NCBI GenBank assembly: GCA_037127315.1
Contig: JBBBDQ010001688.1
Coordinates: forward strand, 2,069,501-2,133,500
Direction: 5' to 3'
DNA from: Ascarosepion bandense
Taxonomy: Eukaryota > Mollusca > Cephalopoda > Sepiida > Sepiidae
DNA length: 64,000 nt
Below are positions 55,850 through 64,000 of the stretch, in pieces (position 1 is the first letter of the stretch; each line of letters begins with the position of its first letter). The position numbers were made by a program, and so were the translations under genes. The notes under the pieces were generated by a model. The model did not search any database and had not been told where the DNA came from. It saw nothing but the letters and a program-made list of their open reading frames with translations.

Positions 55850-57620
55850 GCTAAGGAGATTTTTGTAGCCTAGTATATGTGATGTTTCCTTAAGTTTACA
55901 TAGTTTCCAGTGGCATTCTCTATCTATGACTACAACTTCATCTCATAGGGGGCGGTGATCCCCTTTCTCCCTCCATATGAAATTCCTATCTAGAGATATG
56001 TGTCACTTAGGTTTATTTTAGAAAATTTCTAACGTCCACTAAGTTGCGCAAAACCCTTTTCCAGCCCTAGAAGTGAGTAATGATGACTTTTGAGAGCATC
56101 ATTCAAACCTGTAGAAAAAATTTTCGACTTTTTTTTTTATGTATACTGTAGGTGAAGTCCAGTTGCTATAGCCAACTTTTGACAAAACACCTTTTTTTTT
56201 TTTTGAGTCTGTCAAGCTCATTATTTATTTGTTCTAATGATGCAAAGGGTATATTCCTTTTCTTTCTGAAAACAGTTGTACATTTTCCTTTAGCTCATTA
56301 CACCTACCTAGACCACCAGAAAATACCTCTGGGAATTTAGTTTTCAGTTCTTTCTTTAAAATTTCTGTTTCATAGGTAGAACTATTAACTCTCTGGCAAA
56401 AACAAACTGATTGGACTGTTCCATAATTTAAACTGCTCTATCCAACCCATCTCAAAAAGGTTATTTGTAGTTTTCATTACAAACAGTCTTACTTCACTGG
56501 TTTTTTTTTTTTTGTTTAAAGTCACATTTATAATAAATTTTCCTTAGAATCTTATTTTCTGTTCAGTTAAACTACATTTTTTTTTTTTTTGTAACAATTA
56601 ATGTTGGTTTTTGAGTTTTCCACCATATATATTCATTTGTTATGCTTCAGTCAGATCTGCTATCCAATTGCAAGATTTTTGCCTGCACAAATTGTCTTGT
56701 ATTCCATCCAGAAGATTCATTTGTCTTAGTTACTTTAACGTGATTACTCACTCATTTATTATTTTTGTCTTACAGTGAGTTTTTTTATGTTTTCTTTTAC
56801 AACAAAATCATTCCTTATTTTTGAATGAACAAACATTATAAAAATGTTGTTCTCCACATGCGTAGCTGGGGTTAGTAGTAATGTCTTTTCCCTTCTTCAC
56901 TTTATTTTTTAATGCACTGTTTTAATGTGCAACACACCGCTTACTTTGATATCTTTAGCGTCTTGTCAAACATTTATAAATCTCTGACAATTTTCATCTA
57001 GGTTTTGTAAAGTGAGATTGGGCTCATTTTCAACTTGATTCCTGTGAACCCTTCTGATGTCAGCATCTCTTGTAAACACCAAACCTTGGACAAATATTAA
57101 GCATTTAAAATTGTCAGGGCTTGATTCTGCCAGTTTGAATACCTTAAACTGATTATTTACAATCCTAGTGAACATTGTGAAGTTATCATTTTTTTTTACG
57201 AAATTTCATATTTCATACATTTCTCTCTTTTATGGAACAATGACATCTTTCGACTGAACACTTCAGAAAGCAAAGTAATCATTTCTTTAAAGTTAAGTCA
57301 CTAGGTTTCTTTGATAATATATAATTCATAAACTTTGTGTATTTTCTTAAAACAAGTCTGATCTTTTTGTGGTTGGACCAATTTGCGTAGTCCATTTTGT
57401 AAAGGTCTTCGTATCTATGGAAATACAGCAAAAATGTTATGTCTTCCTCTGGAATATAATTAAATTTCCCTATCACCTTTATGATAGTATTTTGAGAAAA
57501 AACACTTGAATCATCATTTTCTGTTGTTTTAACTACAATTCACCAAATCTTTTTTAAGTCATTGCTTGAAACATTTTTGCTGTTTAAGATTTCCAGCAAA
57601 ATGTTTTTAAACTCCTCCAT
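55850..57620 (-). pseudogene. Ty3/Gypsy gag to RT relic
   Basis: On the minus strand gag starts at an ATG at 57,620 (MEEFKNILLEILNS). It continues with PEEDITFLLYFHRYEDLY and KKPSDLTLK (57,476-57,279), then AESSPDNFKCLIFVQGL and LTLQNLDENCQRFIN (57,175-56,966). A double zinc-knuckle stretch, CGEQHFYNVC then a CCKRKHKKTHC, follows at about 56,870-56,790. Pol remnants are TTNNLFEMGWIEQF (protease end, about 56,470), FPEVFSGGLG, and the RT pieces STGLNDALKSHHYSL and FSKINLSDTYL (about 56,050-55,980). The protease DTG and all later RT, RNase H and integrase motifs are lost. Gag forms the particle that packages element RNA; this copy is dead. Confidence 0.85.
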
Positions 57621-57693
57621 TTTTACTTTTTATGAAAAGTTTTTAAAAAATCATTTTAAAAATGTACAGACAGTATATTGACTGAGGATCGAT

Positions 57694-58032
57694 TTCATTG
57701 GTCAGATCCAGTCAGCCAGTTAAGTGCCATATGTGAAACACGCTTGGGCAATCATGTCTCGAAAGAGACATGACTGACTGGGCAGAAGATTATCCCGCAG
57801 TAGGTTGCCATGGCTTTCTGCGGTAAACTGGTTGCCAGCCAAAGCTAAAGAACCCAATCTGCCCTGTTATTTGACCCATAACTGGAAGGAAGAGATGGAT
57901 TAATACCTTTCCCAAGGATATTTGCGCGTAAGTGAATGCAACAAATTCAACTGGTATTTGAACTCAGCTCTCCGATTTCTTGTTCCGAGCCGATATCCAC
58001 TGCACCACAATGCACATGTTGATTGGTCAGAT
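57694..58032 (-). mobile_element. tRNA-derived SINE, family B, full length with target-site duplication
   Basis: A 14-bp direct repeat, ATCTGACCAAT[C/G]AA on the minus strand, lies on both sides (57,694-57,707 and 58,019-58,032), so the body is 57,708-58,018 (311 bp). The head has GTGGTGCAGTGGATATCGGC (A box) and GAGTTCAAATACC (B box). The core has a perfect 8-bp stem, CATGTCTC and GAGACATG around a four-base loop, at 57,753-57,772. The tail ends CTGGCTGACTGG without poly-A. Similar tRNA-SINEs with a conserved central domain are described from squids and cuttlefish; whether this core is that domain needs an alignment. Confidence 0.9.
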
Positions 58033-58537
58033 ACATGTCACAAATAATGTGATGGATGAATATTTTAAATGTAGAGGAAAAATTTATATCTGCTTAAGTG
58101 TGTGTGCCACATGTAATAAAAAACACTAGATGTTTATTATGAATGTAAGTCTATGCATGTGAAAAGAATGCGTATTAAGTGTGGTTATATGTTGCTAATG
58201 TTAGTATATGTGTGAATGACAACCTTTCTGTTCAAAATTGCAGTGAAATGTATACATGTGTCAAGTGATTGAATGATCCTTCTTTTCAAATAAAATGAGA
58301 GAATTATGTCTGAATTTGTGTATGACAGAAATCATGCAGGAATGTGTGCTTCCACAAGTCTGTAAAGTAAGTGTAGGAAATAATGTATACACATAAACCC
58401 TTGATGAATTTTATGTAAAAGAAGTAGAGCTTTTATAGAGATATAGTTATTAAGATATGGGACTGCAACTCAAATGCTTTCAAGTTTCAGTTCCAGGTGC
58501 ATAGTCATCAGGCAGTGAAATATTGTTCAGTTATAGG

Positions 58538-58540
<3 letters not shown>
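58033..58540. other. no recognisable gene
   Basis: AT-rich sequence without motifs. Confidence 0.5.

Positions 58541-58583
<43 letters not shown>
58541..58583. repeat. (AT)n microsatellite
   Basis: About 21 AT dinucleotides. Confidence 0.95.
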
Positions 58584-58588
<5 letters not shown>

Positions 58589-58731
58589 TGAAAGTCAAAA
58601 AACAGATGCTACCATATTAGGTAAAAGTGGTGGTGTGGGAGGTTATTAGAATCTAAAAGATTTGGGTGTGTAAACCAATGGATAATCTTTTAAATTCTAA
58701 ATATAATAATATAAATAAATTCTAATAACCA

Positions 58732-60114
58732 GTCTTTCTTTTTAAAAATAAACATTTTCTTGAATCTTTAATTTTAGCTTTAATTGAAACCTAAATGATT
58801 AAATTTACTATTTTCAGTAAGCAAAATACTCTAGTGTATTTCAAACAGAAATTATATTGATTAGAATTTAAAATTTTGAGATTTTTAATAATTTCTCAAT
58901 TCTTGGACCATTTTTTTAGCAATTCACACCTTTTGTAAATGAGTTAATTCTCGGTTTTAAAAATCTTACAAAAATAGAATATGTTCTTGCGACACATTAT
59001 TTTTAGAAAATTAGCAAATTCAAAGTTACATTAATCTGATTTATACAAGTATTACTTGTTTATAGCATGAAATTTAAAATAAAAGTATTTCTTAATCATG
59101 GAGGTGACCAGTGATTAATGCGTGAAATGAATGATGACAGTTAAGTATGGTTGACCAGAATAGACAAAAAAAGTTTTAAACACATAACCATTGAATGTAA
59201 GGCAGAAAATACTATAAAAAGAATCCATAAACACAAAAAAAATGAAAAATTTAGAGGATATGATGATCTGTATTAAAGTTTTTAATTTTCAATTAGTAAA
59301 GATAATCTTCAGTTAATAACCCAACCACCACTTGTTTTTGAGGAATCTTTAAAATATTTTTGAAACTTTATAAATTATAATTAAAAAAAAGAAAAAATGA
59401 AAACAGTTCTTTGAAAATTTTATTATTAATCAAAAATATTTTTCTCTTCAGACCATATCCTCCTTAATATATATTATTTATTAAAGCAATTAAAAACTCA
59501 TCTAATTAAAGAATTAGGTCGTTTAATTGCATTTTTTATTTTACAATTAGGAGCAGATTTTCAAGAAGAAAAAGAGACCAAATGTTTGAAAAATAATAGA
59601 TGATTTACATTCCCCAATGAATCCTGCACTTAACTAAAACCAATATTTGCTACAAAATTTAATTTGTTGAAATTTCAATAATTTACATGGATGGGGGTAA
59701 CATGTAAAAAAAAATATATATATATATTTACCAAGATTTTCTAAAAAATAATAATTTCATTCATTTGGAAATAAGTCCTGAAAGTTTCATTAAAATCCAA
59801 CAATTCTTTGATTTTTGCATGAATTTCGAAATTAATGTTTTTCACCCAAAAAAAGCTGAGTTATATAATATTACATTATCCATTGTGAACTCTAGTGACA
59901 ATTTGGTTATCTACTGACAAAAATCAAAACAAAATTTTTACCAAAATTTCTAACATGTTAGAAATGATTCAAAAGTTTTAAAAGTAATTATAAATACTTT
60001 GATCTTTCCTCTTAATAATAAACAAAGTTTTGATGGCAAAAACTTTGTTTTAAGTTTGAGGCTTTTTTTCTTCATACTATGCTGTTTTTTTCAACAAATT
60101 AGTGGAGATACCTA
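58732..60114 (+). mobile_element. 1.4-kb terminal-inverted-repeat element, copy B
   Basis: This is homologous over its length to copy A (reverse orientation) and copy C. Shared blocks include AAGCAAAATACTCTAGTGTA, TAGATGATTTACATTCC and a right end TTTTTCAACAAATTAGTGGA then GATACCT. The first 50 bp or so of the left end are missing. It has no coding frame. Confidence 0.65.
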
Positions 60115-60145
60115 GTATAGTGTGTATGTGAAGTGATATTATAAA

Positions 60146-60149
<4 letters not shown>

Positions 60150-60180
<31 letters not shown>
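60150..60180. repeat. (AT)n microsatellite
   Basis: About 15 AT dinucleotides. Confidence 0.95.
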
Positions 60181-60185
<5 letters not shown>

Positions 60186-60590
60186 GTAATATTGTCTTCA
60201 GTTACATTTGTTTACATTAATGTATAATTCAAGCAGATATAGATTTTTCTCTAAAAGAAATTAATAGAGAATATGTATTTAAAGCTTAGATCAAGCCTTG
60301 TCTACCATTAAATCTTCAGTCTAGTGGCAAGACACATCTGATCTAATCATGGCATCTCCCTGATATTGCAAGTATGCAGGTTTGATTTCTGCTGAAAGAT
60401 AAACATTTTCCAAATAAGATTTCTCTAACAATTTGTACCGGTGAAAATTAAATATACTGTTTAATTATAAAGACAGATTATCCACTCAAATAAGAGTGTC
60501 TTTTAAAAAAAATGATGTTCAAACAAATAAAATTCAAATATATCAGTTAATGCCAGTTTTGTAAATTTCTGTATAACTTCACAGACCTGT

Positions 60591-60609
60591 GGATTCAGCA
60601 GAGTCAGTC

Positions 60610-60655
<46 letters not shown>

Positions 60656-60674
60656 GAGTGACTCGGCAGAATCC
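60591..60674. repeat. inverted repeat around an (AT)n loop
   Basis: Left arm GGATTCAGCAGAGTCAGTCG plus ACTA and right arm TAGTTGAGTGACTCGGCAGA plus ATCC pair with four mismatches over 24 bp. The whole loop is an (AT)n run (60,612-60,652). TIR-element copy C begins directly after the right arm. Confidence 0.85.
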
Positions 60675-62639
60675 AGATTAAATTTACTAATTCCAGTAAG
60701 CAAAATACTCTGGTGTATTTCAAACCAAAATTATATTGATTGGAATTTTAAAATTTTCTGATTTTAAAAAACTTTCAATTTTTCGGCCATTTTTCATCAA
60801 TCAACACGTTTTGTAAACAGAAGCCAATTCTCGGTTTTAAAAAAAAAACTTGCAAAAATAAAATGTACCTTGCTGATACATTATTTTATTCAAATTAGCA
60901 AATTTAAACTTAGCTTAATCTGATTTAAGACATGTGTTACTTGCTTACTGCCTGAAATGTACTATAAAAACTTTTCTTAATTACGGTAACTGTGTTATCA
61001 GGGGTTATCGTGTTATCAGAGCTGATAATTGACATAACAAATGGGACCATCAGAAAATGCTAAAAAACCGAATTTGACATAATCTTATGTTAGCTCAATT
61101 GTACGCTTTGTTTTTTTCATTTTTAACTATATATTAAAATTAAAAATTTAACAATATTTTCAGCAATTATGTAATATTTTATAGTTTATAGAAATTTTGT
61201 TTAGCTTTATAGCCCTACGTTTGAAGATGTTTTATGAAAAATAAAAATTAAATAATATAAAACTTTCTTTTAAAATAATTTTACAATTTAATAACAGAAT
61301 GAAATTGTGTAACTGTAGTGGTAACTCAATAATTTATGAAATATTATGGCATTTATTGATTTTTATTTTTAACATCTATTTTTCATATTCTTTATTAAGT
61401 ACCTTCACAAATTGGGAATTTCACAATTACTTTTTTGCTTCTTCTCTTTAACAAAATTCGAAAACTAGGAATTAAAATATAAAACTCATTTTAAATTTGG
61501 AAGGGATGATTTGCAAAATCCACTGAATGTTGAAACTTAAGGCAGAGGAAACACAAAAGCCAGATGAAAGAATTGTACCCTGCTGAAAATGTTTATATAG
61601 TTTGTTGGGTTTTTTTTTTTTTTAAGGAGTGCAACCTTTGTAACACCTGAATTTTTGATAATATATATCACATAAGGCCACCTGTAAAAAGAAAATACAG
61701 GTCATCATACACCCACAATTAAAATGTTTTAATTATTGTAAAAATTGACTGGCTCAATTATTTGTATTAAGCTTTTCAATTTTTGATTAGTAAATATAAT
61801 CTTCATGTATTAACTTAGCAACCTAATATGAACAATGAAGGAGGAAATTTTAAAAGATTTCTGAAACATTATAAATTATTATAATGAAAATAAAAACATT
61901 TCTTGTAAAAATTCATTATTCATTGAAAAAGTTTTTTCTTTTCAGACTATGATATCCTTTATTTTTATATATATATATATATATATAAAACTAATTAAAA
62001 GTTTATCTCAATAAAAATGGTATGGCTTTATTGTATTTTTGTTTTCACAATTCAGAGCAGATTTTCTAAAAAAATAGCTAATTTATAGAAAATAAAAAAT
62101 AAGTTTATTTTCATTTCCCAATGACTCCTGAATTTAATTAATATTAGGTATATGGGCAAACTCTCACAAATTTCTAGACATTTCTGTAAATTAATTTGGG
62201 TGGTAACATATGTAAAAAGAAAAAAATAAATGTTTTTGCCAAGATTTTATAAAAATAATTGTTTCAAAAATGATTTCAGTCATTTATGAATAAGTCTTGA
62301 ACCTTTTAATCAAGATCCAACTGTTATTTGATTTTTGTAAGAATTTCCAAATCAGTGTGGTTTTCACTTTCAAAAAAAATGATTTGCGTAATATTATGTT
62401 TGCCATAATAAACCCTTGTAAAAATTACATCACTCCCGGACAAAAGAAAAATACCAAAATTTAGGACATGTTAAAAAGAATTTTAAAAAATAATAAAAAT
62501 TACTTTGATCTATCCTTTTAATAACATGAACATTTTGCCGATAAAACTTTGTTTTTATTTGGTTTGGGGTCTTTTTTCTTCATATTTTGCTGTTTTTTTT
62601 TGTTTTGTTTTTTTTTTCAACAAATTCATGGAGGTACTT
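60675..62639 (+). mobile_element. 1.4-kb terminal-inverted-repeat element, copy C with insertion
   Basis: The left side starts inside the element (AAGCAAAATACTCTGGTGTA) and the right end reads TTCAACAAATTCATGGAGGT then ACT. Relative to copy B it has about 520 extra bases at roughly 61,000-61,530, beginning near GTTATCAGGGGTTATCGTGT. An (AT)n run lies at 61,966-61,987. It has no coding frame. Confidence 0.6.
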
Positions 62640-62644
62640 ACTTA

Positions 62645-63700
62645 TAGAGTGTTTCAAAGCCTAAATCTAAAAGTAATTATTAGCACCAAAATAAAAAATA
62701 AAAAAAAACTTTTTAGATATAATTTTAGACCTATTGAGCAATACATACTTTATAGAAAACTTAATAGCAATACTATATATATCCACCCTCAGTCAAATCA
62801 ACCTACTTCTATAGTTCAATACTCCTATCCATTAAAAAAAAAGGATCAGTAGAAATTCCACAAACAAAAAATATTCTACGAACATAGCCAATTTTATAAT
62901 AAGACTTTGAAAGAAAGTAGATATAAATGTCCCAATATAAATTGTAATAATAACACTGAAAGAATAAATAGTAAAAGAAATCACAGTAGAAAAATCATTT
63001 AGTATAAACCCTCTTTCAATCAAATGGTTAAGAGTTATTTAGAATACAAATTTCTTTAACTAATCAAAAAAACACTTTTCACAAAATAATACACTTATCA
63101 GAATTTTTAATAAAAACACCTTAAAATTAGAATATTGTTGTAATAATAATTTGGGAAGAATCCTAAAAAAAAAAAACATAAAAATGTACTAAACAAATGT
63201 TCAGACCAGGAACAAAAAAAATGATAAATAAGAATAAAGAAAGATTTTGTAATTGTTGAATTCTCAAAAACTGTCCGTTAAATAATAAATATCTTGCTGA
63301 GTCTTTAATTTACCAATGCACTGTCTCATTGATAGAGAATTCATATATTAGTAAATTTTACATAGCTAACACAAAGAATAAATTTAAGGTAAGGTGGAGC
63401 CAGCAACTTTATTCCTTTAAGAATAACCATTGCAGAAACCAAACCTTTTTAGCTAGGTATTTCTGGCACTTAAAAAAAGCTAATAAAACAGCCACAATAA
63501 AATGAAAAGTAATTTAAAAAAACACCAACATGTAGGTCTTTAAACAACTCATGCTCTTTGTGCTTACATGAAAAATTATATATTATCAGAAGTATGAAAA
63601 ATAAAGATTTACTAAACTTTACAAATGAAATGACTGTGTTCTGTAAACACTGCTTAAGCTTCACACTAGACAATAATTAAAATTTTAAAAAAAAATGAAA
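62645..63700 (+). pseudogene. Penelope-like element with GIY-YIG remnant
   Basis: Frames shift but show RKIIxYKPSFNQMVKS (about 62,990), matching the IIWFNPPY..NVKT block at the RT end. Then come CNCxILKNCPLNNK (about 63,250), ESLIYQCTVS (about 63,300) and FYIANTKNKFKVRWSQQLYS at the GIY-YIG helix. FLARYFWHLKKANK and a decayed Cys region follow. The first half (62,650-62,820) has YILYRKLNSN-type frame text without clear motif. It lies between TIR-element copies C and D. It is the second GIY-YIG Penelope-like relic in the window and more decayed than the one at 48.3 kb. Confidence 0.75.
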
Positions 63701-63756
63701 AATATAAACATTAATTTACATGACAAAAATCAATAAAATAATGAATCTAATTTATA

Positions 63757-64000
63757 GGTACCTCCACTTTTTTGGCAGAAATTTTCAATGCCTAAGTTTA
63801 AAATGAAATTTTTAAAATGAATAAACATTCTTGAAAATTTCATTTTAGATTTAATTAAAAGCTTAATGATTAAATTTATTTCCTTTAAGTAAAATATTCT
63901 AGTGTATTTCAGGTAGAAATTATATAGATTTGAATGTCACATTTAATGTCGATTTCTTAAAAGTGGCCATTTTATTAATTTTAAGAAATTTGTAAACAAA
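63757..64000 (+). mobile_element. 1.4-kb terminal-inverted-repeat element, copy D (left end, runs off window)
   Basis: The left TIR GGTACCTCCACT is preceded by TA at 63,755-63,756. The interior matches copies B and C (AAAATATTCTAGTGTATTTC). The window ends inside it. Confidence 0.7.

Noticed and set aside
1..64000. CRISPR array or prokaryotic operon structure
   Set aside because: No regularly spaced short repeats with unique spacers; the window has eukaryotic retroelements, SINEs and splice-like signals.

Overview
This window is AT-rich animal nuclear DNA, most probably from a cephalopod mollusc. Three things suggest this. The RTE-type LINE relics look like the endonuclease/reverse-transcriptase proteins that fill octopus and squid genomes. 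There are many short tRNA-derived SINEs. There is also very heavy (AT)n, (CA)n and poly-T microsatellite content. The species call is an inference from memory of those families, not a search result. I see no intact host protein-coding gene. The only support for a host gene is one isolated 63-nt exon candidate at 12,935-12,997 with strong splice sites. I read the window as intronic or intergenic sequence built almost entirely from transposable-element relics of different ages.

Layout. 0-9 kb: an RTE tail, then a CR1-like LINE copy (endonuclease at 3.3-3.9 kb, reverse transcriptase at 6.5-8.2 kb) split by a second LINE of I/Jockey type (ORF1 with CCHC knuckles plus the start of ORF2) and a minisatellite. 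9.4-10.6 kb: the best-preserved CR1-like copy, with an open frame from the RT palm to the C-terminus. 10.9-13.6 kb: SINEs, an RTE tail, a 5S-rRNA/tRNA chimeric SINE and the exon candidate. 14.2-15.9 kb: another CR1-like copy. 16.9-20.5 kb: a decayed Ty3/Gypsy element with a possible 5' LTR. 21.5-27 kb: RTE fragments, a Gypsy gag and an antisense LINE. 28-32 kb: SINEs, CR1-like tails and a Penelope-like RT. 32.6-34.2 kb: a long RTE copy. 35.2-35.5 kb: a long palindrome. 40.5-45.5 kb: a LINE relic, a short inverted-repeat element and an antisense CR1-like copy. 45.9-47.3 kb: a complete copy of a roughly 1.4-kb element with terminal inverted repeats. 48.3-50.2 kb: a Penelope-like element with a GIY-YIG domain, followed by a large inverted repeat with a hammerhead-ribozyme-like motif in each arm. 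50.7-51.5 kb: a GC-richer, promoter-like block. 53.6-57.6 kb: two Gypsy relics, one with a clear LTR and polypurine tract. 57.7-64 kb: a SINE with target-site duplication, three more copies of the 1.4-kb element and a second GIY-YIG Penelope-like relic.

The elements do not form a pathway; what links them is how they copy. CR1-like and RTE LINEs supply target-primed reverse transcription. SINEs carry pol III promoter boxes borrowed from tRNA and 5S RNA. Penelope-like elements have a GIY-YIG nuclease and, here, hammerhead-like RNA motifs. Short inverted-repeat elements have no coding capacity of their own. The items most worth a second look are the hammerhead-like motifs, the 5S-tRNA chimeric SINE, the 1.4-kb terminal-inverted-repeat family and the exon candidate.
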